DNA of 64,000 nt from Flavobacterium sp. UBA2787 (GCA_002352205.1 DEHZ01000008.1:52547-116546), one strand, 5' to 3'. Positions 28,493-37,227 are shown, counted from the first letter of the stretch. A program made the numbers and translations. The notes: a model not told the origin generated them from the letters alone.

Positions 28493-30538
28493 CTAATAAT
28501 TCAACAACTCTTCTATCTTAGCACGAACCTTATCCACATTTGGAATCATCGTAAATTCTAACGTGCTATTCAACGGAATTGCAGGCATATTTTCGGACCC
28601 GATGACCATCACGGGTGCATCGAGGTGTTTGAAACATTTTTCCTGAATGAGTCCGGCTAGGCTGCGTGCAAACGAATTATTGGTGGGTTCTTCGGTGACA
28701 ACCAAACACTTTTTGGCTTTTTTAACGGATTTGAAAATGGCTTCTTCATCCAACGGATACAACGTTCGCAAATCGATGATTTCGACTTGATTTTTGATGT
28801 CAGATGAAGCATTTAACGCCCAATGTACGCCCATTCCGTATGTAATAACAGTCATTGTTTCAGCCGTTTCTTGTTCCCAGATTTCTTGAACAATATTGGC
28901 CTTTCCGAACGGTAAAATATAATCTTCGCTTGGCTCGTTTACGCGGGCAAAATCGGTTCCTTTGACTTTGCTCCAATACAAACCTTTGTGCTCCAAAATC
29001 ACCACCGGATTCGGGTCGTAATAAGCTGCTTTCATCAAACCTTTTAAATCTGCACCGTTGCTTGGGTAGGCGATTTTGATTCCGCGAATGTTGGTTAACA
29101 CACTTTCTACCGAGGACGAATGATAAGGGCCGCCACTTCCGTAGGCACCAATAGGCACTCGCAAAATCATACTTACAGGCCATTTTCCGTTGGATAAATA
29201 ACACGAACGACTGACTTCAGTGAACAATTGATTTAATCCCGGCCAAATGTAATCGGCAAATTGCACCTCAACAATTGGTTTTAAACCAACGGCTGACATT
29301 CCAACCGTTGAACCGACGATAAAGGCTTCTTGAATTGGGGTGTTAAAAACGCGTTCGTCGCCAAATTTCTGTGCTAAAGTTGCTGCTTCACGGAAAACGC
29401 CGCCTAAACGTCCGCCCACATCTTGTCCGTATAACAAACATTCAGCGTGTTTTTTCATTAATTCTTCTACGGCAAATAAGGCACAATCGACCATCACGAC
29501 TTTTTCCTCACGGGATGGATTTCGCTCGCCTCCTTCTTCAGTGATGGGCGTTGGTGCAAAATCGTGTGTGAATAAATCTTCGGGTTTTGGGTCTTCTGCT
29601 TGTTGTGCTTTGATAAAATCCTCTTGGACAGTGGCTGAAGCCACCGCCAATTGATTTTCAATTTCTTGTTGTGTGATTCCCGCTTCCACCATTTGCTGAA
29701 TCAAAACCGGATAAGGATCACGGGATTTTGCTTCTTCCAAATCGTCTCGGTACCATTCCATCCGAACGCCGGAAGTATGGTGATTTAACAACGGAACTTT
29801 GGCGTGAACCAAAAACGGACGACGTTCTTCACGAATGGTTTTGACCACTTTTTCAAGAGCTAAATAACTTTCGGTGAAGTTTGCTCCGTCTATCGATATG
29901 GCTTCGATTCCGTGAAAACCTTTGGCATATTCAAAGGCATTTTGAGCTCGGGTTTCTGCCGCATTGGCAGAAATATCCCAGCCGTTATCTTGTACTAAAT
30001 ATAAAATAGGTAATTGCTTTAAAGCTGCCATTTGAAAGGCTTCGGCAATTTCGCCTTCAGTTACGGAAGCATCGCCTAGCGAGCAAACGACAATTGGTTT
30101 TAGCTTATTGTTCTCTTGAATTCCTGTATTTTCTTTATACCAGAAACCCATCGCAGCTCCGGTGGCAGGAATGGCTTGCATTCCGGTTGCAGAAGATTGG
30201 TGTGGAATTTTCGGTTTGTCAACATCTTTTAAACTTGGGTGGCAATAATAGGTCCGACCTCCTGAAAACGGGTCGTCTTTTTTGGCCATTAATTGCAACA
30301 TTAAATCATACGGACGCATTCCGATTCCGAGTAACATTGCATCGTCACGGTAATAGGGAAATGCATAATCTTGTGGCAATAAATGCATCGCCATCGCAAT
30401 TTGAATGGCTTCGTGACCGCGTGACGTGGCGTGAACGTATTTGGAAACAATTTTGAAATTATCTTCATACAATTCAGCCATCGTTTTGGCGGTTGCCATT
30501 GTTGAAAAGGCTTTTTTCAGGATATTTTTTTCTAACAT
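28493..30538 (-). CDS. Branched-chain 2-oxoacid dehydrogenase E1, fused alpha and beta subunits
   Basis: Thiamine-diphosphate enzyme that decarboxylates 2-oxo acids and passes the acyl group to the E2 lipoyl domain. One 681-residue chain carries E1-alpha (about 1-330), with the ThDP/Mg motif GDASVTEGEIAEAF at 155-168 and DN at 184-185, and E1-beta (about 345-681) with QDVGGRLGGVFRE and NTPIQEAFIVG. The fusion is typical of Bacteroidota. The neighbours, a branched-chain aminotransferase and an E2 component, indicate that the substrates are the keto acids of Val, Leu and Ile. The products would feed catabolism and supply primers for iso-branched fatty acids. E3 is not in the window. Substrate choice rests on context. 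Confidence 0.9.
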   Translation of the reverse strand: MLEKNILKKAFSTMATAKTMAELYEDNFKIVSKYVHATSRGHEAIQIAMAMHLLPQDYAFPYYRDDAMLLGIGMRPYDLMLQLMAKKDDPFSGGRTYYCHPSLKDVDKPKIPHQSSATGMQAIPATGAAMGFWYKENTGIQENNKLKPIVVCSLGDASVTEGEIAEAFQMAALKQLPILYLVQDNGWDISANAAETRAQNAFEYAKGFHGIEAISIDGANFTESYLALEKVVKTIREERRPFLVHAKVPLLNHHTSGVRMEWYRDDLEEAKSRDPYPVLIQQMVEAGITQQEIENQLAVASATVQEDFIKAQQAEDPKPEDLFTHDFAPTPITEEGGERNPSREEKVVMVDCALFAVEELMKKHAECLLYGQDVGGRLGGVFREAATLAQKFGDERVFNTPIQEAFIVGSTVGMSAVGLKPIVEVQFADYIWPGLNQLFTEVSRSCYLSNGKWPVSMILRVPIGAYGSGGPYHSSSVESVLTNIRGIKIAYPSNGADLKGLMKAAYYDPNPVVILEHKGLYWSKVKGTDFARVNEPSEDYILPFGKANIVQEIWEQETAETMTVITYGMGVHWALNASSDIKNQVEIIDLRTLYPLDEEAIFKSVKKAKKCLVVTEEPTNNSFARSLAGLIQEKCFKHLDAPVMVIGSENMPAIPLNSTLEFTMIPNVDKVRAKIEELLNY

Positions 30539-30573
30539 TTTAATCTTTTTTAAACCTGAAAGGTTTAGGTTTA

Positions 30574-31638
30574 TTACTTCGCTTCAACAATCCAACCGAA
30601 TCGGTCTTCTTCTTTTTGAAGTTTTATAGCGTTTAGTGTATCATTTACCATTACAGAAACCGGATTGCTTTCAGGGAATTTGATAGTGAAATCGTTGTTG
30701 CCAATTTCTTCAATCATCGCAATTCCAACGGCTGTTCCTGTTCCGAAAGCTTCTTCTAATGTTCCGTTTTTTGAGGCTTCAATGATTTCGGAAATTTTAA
30801 TTGGTTTTTCGATTACTTCAAAGCCTTTGGAACGCAACAAATCAATTACACTCATTCGAGTAATTCCTGATAAAATAGAACCACTCAAATCCGGGGTGAT
30901 GAATTTACCGTCAATTTTAAAGAAAATATTCATTGTTCCAACTTCTTGGATGTATTCAAAATCGTGAGCATCTAGCCACAATACTTGATCATAAGCTTTT
31001 GCTTTAGCATATTCGGTTGGACGAATAGCGGCTGCATAATTTCCGGCTGCTTTGGCTTCTCCTGTTCCGCCATTCACGGCACGAACATATTTTTTCTCTG
31101 CATATAATTTAATTTTTCGACTAAAAAATGGTCCGGCTGGTGAAGCAATTACCATAAATTTAAAACTAGTTGCGGCACGCATTCCAATGAACGGTTCATC
31201 GGCATACATAAACGGACGTAGATATAAAGCACTTCCTTCTTTGGTTGGAATCCATTGTTTTTCTAATGCGGTGAATTGTTTCAAAGCTTCTACGAACATT
31301 TCCTCCGGAAAAGACGGCATTCCCATTCGGTTGGCACTAAAATTTAACCGTTTTGCATTTTCATAAGGACGGAATAACAAAGGAGTTCCATCTTTTCCCA
31401 ACGTGGCTTTCATTCCTTCAAAAATAGCCTGACCATAGTGCAAAGCCATTGCGGCAGGGTGAGTTGGAATGAGCTGTAACGGTTCAATTCGCGGATTTTT
31501 CCACTCGCCGTCTTGATAATCGCAAACAAACATATGATCGGTGAATTTTTTTCCCATCACGATGTTGTTTAAATCAACTTCTCCAACGGTTGAATGTGCT
31601 GCTTTTGTTACTTTAATTTCTGTCATTACTTCTTGCAT
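30574..31638 (-). CDS. ilvE: Branched-chain amino acid aminotransferase
   Basis: Fold-type IV PLP aminotransferase interconverting Leu, Ile and Val with their 2-oxo acids. The 354 residues fit the group II (long) BCAT family. Marks are LHYGQAIFEGMKA near 66-78, PLP lysine K196 in GGTGEAKAAGNY, QEVGTMNIFF further on, and SGITRMSVIDLLR, a phosphate-cup motif. The ATG at 31626 (four codons in) is an equally plausible start. It sits between the E2 gene (42 bp upstream) and the E1 gene (35 bp downstream), linking transamination and oxidative decarboxylation in one transcription unit. No biosynthetic ilv genes are nearby, so a catabolic or fatty-acid-primer role is inferred. Confidence 0.93.
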   Translation of the reverse strand: MQEVMTEIKVTKAAHSTVGEVDLNNIVMGKKFTDHMFVCDYQDGEWKNPRIEPLQLIPTHPAAMALHYGQAIFEGMKATLGKDGTPLLFRPYENAKRLNFSANRMGMPSFPEEMFVEALKQFTALEKQWIPTKEGSALYLRPFMYADEPFIGMRAATSFKFMVIASPAGPFFSRKIKLYAEKKYVRAVNGGTGEAKAAGNYAAAIRPTEYAKAKAYDQVLWLDAHDFEYIQEVGTMNIFFKIDGKFITPDLSGSILSGITRMSVIDLLRSKGFEVIEKPIKISEIIEASKNGTLEEAFGTGTAVGIAMIEEIGNNDFTIKFPESNPVSVMVNDTLNAIKLQKEEDRFGWIVEAK

Positions 31639-31680
31639 TGTGTTTATGTTTGCTCTCGATTCAAATTATGAAAAGAGAAA

Positions 31681-32961
31681 TTATATTTTTGTATTACTAT
31701 CAAACTGCTCTAAATAATCGCCAACTCTTTTTAAGAATGATCCTCCTAAAAATCCATCCACTACTCTATGGTCGAAGGATAAAGATAAAAACATCATACT
31801 TCTGATGGCAATTTCATCTCCTTTTTCTGTTGTAATTACTTCCGGTCTTTTTTTGATGATTCCCAACGCTAAAATGGCGACTTCCGGTTGATTAATGATA
31901 GGTGTTCCCATTAGACTTCCAAATGTTCCGACGTTGGAAATAGTGAATGTACTTCCTTGAATATCTTCGGGTTTCAGTTTATTATTTCGAGCGTTCTCTG
32001 CCAACTGATTCACTTCTTTGGCAATGGAAATGATGTCTTTTTCATTTGCATTTTTTACAACAGAAACAATTAAATTTCCGGTTGGTAAAGCTGTTGCCAT
32101 TCCGATATTGATGTCTTTATGTACAATGATTTTATTTTCATCAACTGAAACATTGATTAATGGAAAATCCTGAATCGCTTTTGCCACCGCATCAATAAAA
32201 ATGGGTGTAAATGTTAGTTTTTCGTCGTATTTCTCTTGAAATTTGTCTTTATTTTCATTTCGCCAATTCACCAAATTTGTCACATCAGCTTCCAAATAGG
32301 AGGTTACGTGTGGCGAAGTTTGCTTGGAATATACCATATGATCAGCAATCATTTTTCGCATACGATCCATTTCTACTATGTAATCTTTGCCTTCAGTGAA
32401 ATTAATTTTGGGTTTGGGGAAAGTTGATTGCGGGTTGCGGGTTGCGGGTTGCGGGTTGCTTTGAATCGGGTATTTTCTGTTTTTTAGGTAGTTGAAAACA
32501 TCGCTTTTTTGCAAACGACCTTCTGCTCCGGAACCGGGAATCAATTGTAATTCTTCGATGGAAAGGTTTTCTTTTTGGGCGATACTTATTATTAAAGGTG
32601 AAAGAAAGGCATCAATGTTGCGGATTGCGGGTTGCGGGTTGCGGGTTGTCGTTTGCACCATTTTTTCTGCAACTTTCTTCTCTTCATTCTTAACCACCGA
32701 ATTCTGAGTTTTGACTTCTGCATTCTGATTTGAATCAATTAATGCCAAAACAGTTCCTACATCTACTACATCATCTTTTTGAAAACGAATTTCTGTAATC
32801 ACACCAGAAACAGGAGAAGGCACTTCGCTATCTACTTTGTCGGTGGCGACTTCCAAGAGGGTTTCTTCGGCTTCAATATAATCACCAACATTTTTTGTCC
32901 AATTGATGATGGTGGCTTCTGATATGCTTTCGCCCATTTTGGGCATTTTGAATTCAAACAT
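31681..32961 (-). CDS. 2-oxoacid dehydrogenase E2 (dihydrolipoamide acyltransferase)
   Basis: Core acyltransferase of the branched-chain 2-oxoacid dehydrogenase. Lipoyl domain 1-75 with lipoyl-lysine K42 in ATDKVDS; peripheral subunit-binding domain about 115-165 (SPLIISIAQKENLS); catalytic domain about 190-426 ending in SFDHRVVDG with H398 and D402. The linkers on both sides of the subunit-binding domain are unusual: they contain NPQPATRNPQ-type sequence encoded by a tandem heptanucleotide (AACCCGC on the coding strand). This repeat type also occurs in the intergenic DNA nearby. Linkers tolerate such inserts, so the enzyme is probably functional. It is first of the E2-aminotransferase-E1 set and lies 72 bp after paaY. 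Confidence 0.92.
   Translation of the reverse strand: MFEFKMPKMGESISEATIINWTKNVGDYIEAEETLLEVATDKVDSEVPSPVSGVITEIRFQKDDVVDVGTVLALIDSNQNAEVKTQNSVVKNEEKKVAEKMVQTTTRNPQPAIRNIDAFLSPLIISIAQKENLSIEELQLIPGSGAEGRLQKSDVFNYLKNRKYPIQSNPQPATRNPQSTFPKPKINFTEGKDYIVEMDRMRKMIADHMVYSKQTSPHVTSYLEADVTNLVNWRNENKDKFQEKYDEKLTFTPIFIDAVAKAIQDFPLINVSVDENKIIVHKDINIGMATALPTGNLIVSVVKNANEKDIISIAKEVNQLAENARNNKLKPEDIQGSTFTISNVGTFGSLMGTPIINQPEVAILALGIIKKRPEVITTEKGDEIAIRSMMFLSLSFDHRVVDGFLGGSFLKRVGDYLEQFDSNTKI
32425..32460. repeat. In-gene heptamer tandem repeat, E2 inner linker
   Basis: GCGGGTT is repeated about five times in tandem on the plus strand within the E2 gene. It encodes the period-7 peptide NPQPATR in the linker between the subunit-binding and catalytic domains. 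Confidence 0.85.
32617..32651. repeat. In-gene heptamer tandem repeat, E2 outer linker
   Basis: A second run of the GCGGGTT heptamer, with one variant copy, lies in the linker between the lipoyl and subunit-binding domains. Confidence 0.85.
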
Positions 32962-32969
32962 ATTTATTT

Positions 32970-33031
32970 GTTTCAGGTTTCAAGTTTTAAGTTTCAGGTT
33001 GCGGTAACTTGAAACTTTAAACTTGAAACAA
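32970..33031. repeat. Heptamer-based inverted repeat between paaY and E2
   Basis: GTTTCAA/GTTTCAG heptamers on the left (32978-32998) can pair with GAAACTT-type units on the right (33010-33030) with few mismatches around a loop containing GGTTGCGG. It forms a long intercistronic hairpin that could attenuate or stabilise the transcript. Confidence 0.7.
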
Positions 33032-33033
33032 AA

Positions 33034-33630
33034 TTATTTCTTCTTAAATTCTTCTAATGTCTTATAAAATACTTCCTGCGTCGGACGATTTTCCGGTATT
33101 TCTCGCAATGGCTCAACTTCTTTCAATGAATCGTAACATTCTAATGGCAATTGCTGATACAATGCGGTTCCTTTAGTTTTCCAATCAATCATTTCATCGG
33201 AAACATCTTTGATAATGACTGCCGGATTTCCAACAACCATTTTGCGATTTGGAATTTGCGTTCCTGATTTTACAAATGCTAATGCTCCAATGATGCATTC
33301 GTCACCCACATTGGCATCATCCATGATGACCGCATTCATTCCTACCAAACAATTTCTACCAATATTGGCTCCGTGAATGATGGCTCCGTGACCGATATGT
33401 GCTCCTTCTTTCAAAATCATTGACTTACCCGGAAACATATGAATGGTACAATTTTCCTGGACATTACAGCCGTCTTCTATGATGATTTCACCCCAATCGC
33501 CACGAATTGCTGCTCCGGGACCGACATACACATTTTTACCGATAATCACATTGCCGGTAACCGCTGCTAGCGGATGAATAAAACTGCTTTCGTGTATGAC
33601 GGGGATGAACCCTTTGAATTCGTAGATCAT
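33034..33630 (-). CDS. paaY: PaaY-type gamma-carbonic-anhydrase-like thioesterase
   Basis: A 198-residue left-handed beta-helix protein with hexapeptide repeats (SFIHPLAAVTGNVIIGKNVYVGPGAAIRGD at about 15-45, continuing to 150) and a helical C-terminus. The histidines in IHMF and GHGAIIHGA fit the metal site of the gamma-carbonic-anhydrase fold. In other bacteria PaaY hydrolyses toxic ring-CoA by-products of the phenylacetate pathway. Its position at the end of the paa genes supports this name. I chose ATG at 33630; the longer frame would start with a TTG inside an intergenic heptamer repeat. A perfect 20-bp stem-loop separates it from paaF. Confidence 0.85.
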   Translation of the reverse strand: MIYEFKGFIPVIHESSFIHPLAAVTGNVIIGKNVYVGPGAAIRGDWGEIIIEDGCNVQENCTIHMFPGKSMILKEGAHIGHGAIIHGANIGRNCLVGMNAVIMDDANVGDECIIGALAFVKSGTQIPNRKMVVGNPAVIIKDVSDEMIDWKTKGTALYQQLPLECYDSLKEVEPLREIPENRPTQEVFYKTLEEFKKK

Positions 33631-33645
33631 AATTTTTTGTTTCAA

Positions 33646-33697
33646 GTTTCAGGTTTCAAGTTTCAAGTTCTACAACGTGAAACTTGAAACCTGAAAC
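33646..33697. repeat. Perfect 20-bp stem-loop made of heptamer repeats (paaF-paaY gap)
   Basis: Arm 33646-33665 built from GTTTCAG/GTTTCAA heptamers is exactly complementary to 33678-33697 across a 12-nt loop. The right arm touches the paaF stop codon. No long T-tract follows on the minus strand, so it is more likely a processing or stability element than a full terminator. Confidence 0.85.
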
Positions 33698-34449
33698 TAA
33701 TTTTTAAACTTCTTCAATGTTTCTTTTGTGAAATCTGACAAAACTAAACGTCCGCTGATGGCGGCTCTTTCGGCTAATAGATTATCCCAATCGTCGGTGC
33801 CTCGCCAGAAAATCTTTTTCATTTCCAACATTGCTTCCGGATTATAGGTACAAAGATGTTCTGCAAATATTTGAACGGCTTCGTCTAATTCTTCGATGGT
33901 TTCAAAAACGGAAGCGTACAATCCTTTTTCTCTTGCCCAATTGGCTTCGTAAAAGGTGTTGGCATCAATGGCGATTTGTGACATCGCTGAAACACCCATT
34001 TTACGTTCAATTGCCGGAGAAACTACAAATGGTCCGATTCCGACATTGAGTTCGCTTAGTTTGATTGAAGCAAATTTGGTGGCCATACAATAATCGGTTG
34101 CGGAAGCGATTCCGACTCCGCCGCCAACTGTCTTTCCTTGAATTCTTCCGATGATGAATTTTGGACATTTACGCATAGCGTTGATGACATTGGCAAATCC
34201 GGAGAAGAATTTTTTTCCGGTTTCGGCGTCGTTTATGGCGATTAGTTCTTTAAAACTGGCTCCGGCACAAAAAGTTCGGTCGCCACCACTTTTGAGGATG
34301 ATGACTTTTACTTCGTCGTTGTTTCCGGCTTCGGTGATGGTGTTGGCTAAATCTTTTAATACATCACTTGGTAATGAGTTTTGTTCGGGATGAAAAAACT
34401 CGATGGTGGCGATGTTGTTATTTATATTTTGTTGTACGTATGCGTCCAT
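33697..34449 (-). CDS. paaF: Enoyl-CoA hydratase/isomerase (putative PaaF)
   Basis: A 250-residue crotonase-fold protein. The oxyanion-hole segments are CAGASFKEL (about 61-69) and GKTVGGGVGIASATDY (about 104-120). In the phenylacetate pathway the second crotonase beside PaaG hydrates 2,3-dehydroadipyl-CoA to 3-hydroxyadipyl-CoA, and its place between paaZ and paaY suggests that role. The usual catalytic-Glu region (LGxxPGxGG) is not well conserved: VGIGPFVVSPAIERKMG stands in its place, so the reaction type is less certain than for PaaG. Upstream (34450-34676) lie an ATTAAG-repeat and a TAGCCCCGAT element. Confidence 0.78.
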   Translation of the reverse strand: MDAYVQQNINNNIATIEFFHPEQNSLPSDVLKDLANTITEAGNNDEVKVIILKSGGDRTFCAGASFKELIAINDAETGKKFFSGFANVINAMRKCPKFIIGRIQGKTVGGGVGIASATDYCMATKFASIKLSELNVGIGPFVVSPAIERKMGVSAMSQIAIDANTFYEANWAREKGLYASVFETIEELDEAVQIFAEHLCTYNPEAMLEMKKIFWRGTDDWDNLLAERAAISGRLVLSDFTKETLKKFKN

Positions 34450-34480
34450 ATTTTTTTAAAAATTAAGGCTTAAAATTTTT

Positions 34481-34511
34481 AAACCATTAAGTGATTAAGA
34501 TTCATTAAGTT
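34481..34511. repeat. ATTAAG triplet repeat, copy 1
   Basis: AACCATTAAG, two bases, ATTAAG, then a spacer and CATTAAG. It is one of at least seven copies of this roughly 30-bp element in the intergenic DNA of this window. Confidence 0.8.
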
Positions 34512-34518
34512 CTCGTTC

Positions 34519-34664
34519 TAGCCCCGATAGCAGTGGAAAGCCTTTTGAAGGATTGTTGCATTTTTTCTTGGTAAAAAAAAGCGACCGGAGGAAGCTCTTT
34601 TTTTGCCTTAGAAAAAAGCAACAAGACAAAAAAGCTTGGAACGGATAGCGGGATTAGCTTCTAA
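34519..34664. repeat. TAGCCCCGAT...GCTTCTAA element, copy 1 (146 bp)
   Basis: Starts TAGCCCCGATAGCAGTGG and ends GATAGCGGGATTAGCTTCTAA. Near-complementary outer segments (CCCCGATAGC with GATAGCGGGA in changed order) and internal A/T-rich runs suggest a folded intercistronic element. It lies just after the paaZ stop codon, as do the other two copies for their genes. Confidence 0.7.
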
Positions 34665-34676
34665 AAAAATCATATA

Positions 34677-37172
34677 TTATAAAATTCCAAATTGTTCAAA
34701 ATGATGGTTCAAATGTTTTCGTTCCAGTAAATAGGATTCATATTTATTTAAATTTCCGAAAACCATATTTTTTTGAACGGCTTCTGGGTTTTCTTTGAAA
34801 AATGTTTTGTAGGCTTCTCTGGCTTCGATGAATTTTTGTTTGGCGGTGGCAAAATCGGGGTGGATTAAGTCTTCCAATTCTCCTTTTTTCATCGTTGGAA
34901 AAGCGGTTCCTTTTGGGAATTTATCGTAATTGTACAATGAATTGTGCACTTTATCCAAAATCTTTTCTGGCGTTGCAATTTCGAAATCTTGAATTTCACC
35001 CGACATAATTCTGTAACCGTGTTCCAAATGTTCCAAAAGGTGTTGCGGCGTTAAAATTCCCCATTGTGGTTTGGTGTTTTCGGTTAATTTATTCAGGCAT
35101 TCAGCAATTCTATCATCGGTCATTTCGACAAAAACTTCTTGCTTTTTCTGAACCATTGTTAAAATAGTGGCGATGGCGACCAATTCGTTTTCAGCATCAA
35201 AAACCTCAACAAACCATTTTACAATTCCGCTAGGATGCTCGGCTGAAGCGACATCGCGTTCTATTTTTTGTTTACACGTTAAACGAACATAAACGGTGTC
35301 GTTGTGGTAGATGGGTCGTAAAAATCGGCATTCTTCGAGCCCGTAATTGGCAGCAACCGGTCCTTTGTTTGGATAAACGAATAATCCGGCGGCGGCGGCT
35401 AAAATGAAATAACCGTGAGCGGTTCGTTTTTCAAAAATGCTTCCGTCTAACGAAGTGATATCGGTGTGAGCATAAAAATGATCCCACGTTAAATTGGCAA
35501 AATTGATGATGTCGGTATCGGTGACTGTGCGTTTATGTGTTTTGAGCGACATTCCGGGTTGAATATCTTCCCAATGGTATTGAAACGGGTGTTGCGAAAT
35601 TTCTTTGTAAGCCGAATTCGGTTGATAAATTCCGGTGATTTCCGTTAATGTGGTTGGAGAACCTTGAATGGCACAACGTTGCATATAATGTTTGATTCCA
35701 CGAACGCCACCCATCTCTTCTCCGCCTCCGGCACGACCGGGTCCACCGTGAATCAAAAGTGGCAGTGGCGAACCATGACCAGTACTTTGTTTAGCATTTT
35801 CACGATTTAAGACCAAAATTCTTCCGTGGTGAGAAGCGGCATTTACTACATATTCTTTGGCGATTTCGTCTGAATTGGTTACGATGGAGGAAACCAATGA
35901 ACCTTTACCCATTTGGGCTAATTCGATTGCTTCTTCTAATGTTTTGTATGGCATTATCGTTGAAACGGGGCCGAAAGCTTCTGTTTCGTGAACCGATAAG
36001 TTTTGAAAAGGTTTGTCTTCTCTCAATACAATCGGACTAACAAAAGCTCCTTTTTCATTGGCACCTATGATGTTTATTTTATCGAAATCTCCATACACGA
36101 CCGAAGCCGTTTGAGACAATTCGTTTACTCTGTTTTTCAATACATCCGCTTGGGCTTTGCTTACTAAAGCTCCCATTCGAACTTCTTTCAATCTTGGGTC
36201 ACCAATGGTTACTTTATCTAATGATTTTCCTAGAGCGATTTGAACGTCATCAATTAATTTTTCTGGGACAATCATTCGACGGATTGCGGTACATTTTTGT
36301 CCGCATTTCACGGTAATTTCGCTTCTGGCTTGGTTGATGAATAAGTCAAATTCCGGTGTTCCGGGAACTGCATCTTCACCTAAGATAGAGGCATTTAATG
36401 AATCTGCTTCCATTGTGAACGGAACGGATTCTTGAATAATTCTCGGATGAGCTTTTAATAATCTTCCTGTTGCGGCTGAACCGGTGAAGGTAATTACATC
36501 CTGACTTTCAACGGTATCAAATATATTTTTAGTTGTTCCGCTGATGAGTTGTAAAGCTCCTTCGGGAAGTATGTTTGAAGCGATGATTTCTTGTACGACT
36601 GCTTCGGTTAAATAGGCGGTTACCGGAGCAGGCAAAACTACTGCGGGCATTCCGGCCATCCAGTTGACGGCACATTTTTCTAACATTCCCCAAATTGGGA
36701 AATTGAAAGCATTAATGTGAATAGCAACACCTTTTTTTGGTACTAATATATGATGAGCCATAAATCGGCCGCCTTTTGACAAATCGATAGGGTCACCTTC
36801 TACGTGATAGGGTTGGTTGGGAAATAATTTTCGTAAGGATGCGTTGGCGAATAAATTTCCAAAACCACCTTCGATGTCAATCCACGAATCTACGCGGGTT
36901 GCTCCGGTGCGGTAACTGATTTCGTAGAATTGTTCTTTACGTTTGGTTAAATACATTGCCAAACTTTTTATCATATTTCCACGTTCTTGAAAAGTCATTT
37001 TGCGGAGTTTTTCTCCTCCTTTGGTTCTTCCGTAATGCAAAATGGCATGAATATCTAATCCTTCTACGGTTGTGGAAGCGATAAATTCTCCTGTAACGGC
37101 ATCGAATGAAGGAATTCCTTCGCCGGTTCCGGTGGTCCATTTTCCGAGGACGTAATGTTGTGTTTTGTTCAT
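34677..37172 (-). CDS. paaZ: PaaZ oxepin-CoA hydrolase / aldehyde dehydrogenase with extra C-terminal DinB/DUF1569-like domain
   Basis: Opens the oxepin-CoA ring and oxidises the resulting semialdehyde to 3-oxo-5,6-dehydrosuberyl-CoA. The aldehyde dehydrogenase domain (about 1-515) has catalytic C294 (GQKCTAIR) and E255 (FTMEADS). The MaoC-like hydratase domain (about 525-680) has WDHFYAHTD at 563-571, with D564 and H569 as likely catalytic pair. E. coli PaaZ ends near residue 681; here about 150 residues follow. This extra domain (LTPQHLLEHLEHGYRI ... LERKHLNHHFEQFGIL) has the helical pattern and terminal HHFEQFG motif of DUF1569/DinB-like proteins. The frame is continuous, so this is a true fusion in this genome. 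Confidence 0.93.
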   Translation of the reverse strand: MNKTQHYVLGKWTTGTGEGIPSFDAVTGEFIASTTVEGLDIHAILHYGRTKGGEKLRKMTFQERGNMIKSLAMYLTKRKEQFYEISYRTGATRVDSWIDIEGGFGNLFANASLRKLFPNQPYHVEGDPIDLSKGGRFMAHHILVPKKGVAIHINAFNFPIWGMLEKCAVNWMAGMPAVVLPAPVTAYLTEAVVQEIIASNILPEGALQLISGTTKNIFDTVESQDVITFTGSAATGRLLKAHPRIIQESVPFTMEADSLNASILGEDAVPGTPEFDLFINQARSEITVKCGQKCTAIRRMIVPEKLIDDVQIALGKSLDKVTIGDPRLKEVRMGALVSKAQADVLKNRVNELSQTASVVYGDFDKINIIGANEKGAFVSPIVLREDKPFQNLSVHETEAFGPVSTIMPYKTLEEAIELAQMGKGSLVSSIVTNSDEIAKEYVVNAASHHGRILVLNRENAKQSTGHGSPLPLLIHGGPGRAGGGEEMGGVRGIKHYMQRCAIQGSPTTLTEITGIYQPNSAYKEISQHPFQYHWEDIQPGMSLKTHKRTVTDTDIINFANLTWDHFYAHTDITSLDGSIFEKRTAHGYFILAAAAGLFVYPNKGPVAANYGLEECRFLRPIYHNDTVYVRLTCKQKIERDVASAEHPSGIVKWFVEVFDAENELVAIATILTMVQKKQEVFVEMTDDRIAECLNKLTENTKPQWGILTPQHLLEHLEHGYRIMSGEIQDFEIATPEKILDKVHNSLYNYDKFPKGTAFPTMKKGELEDLIHPDFATAKQKFIEAREAYKTFFKENPEAVQKNMVFGNLNKYESYLLERKHLNHHFEQFGIL

Positions 37173-37196
37173 ATTTTCAACATTTATTTTTTTTTT

Positions 37197-37227
37197 GAAC
37201 CATTAAGTAATTAAGGTTCATTAAGTT
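37197..37227. repeat. ATTAAG triplet repeat, copy 2
   Basis: GAACCATTAAGTAATTAAGG followed by TTCATTAAG, in the gap between paaJ and paaZ and reaching the paaJ stop codon. Confidence 0.8.

Noticed and set aside
32425-33697. CRISPR-like array
   Set aside because: Units are only 7 nt and directly adjacent without unique spacers; no cas genes in the window.
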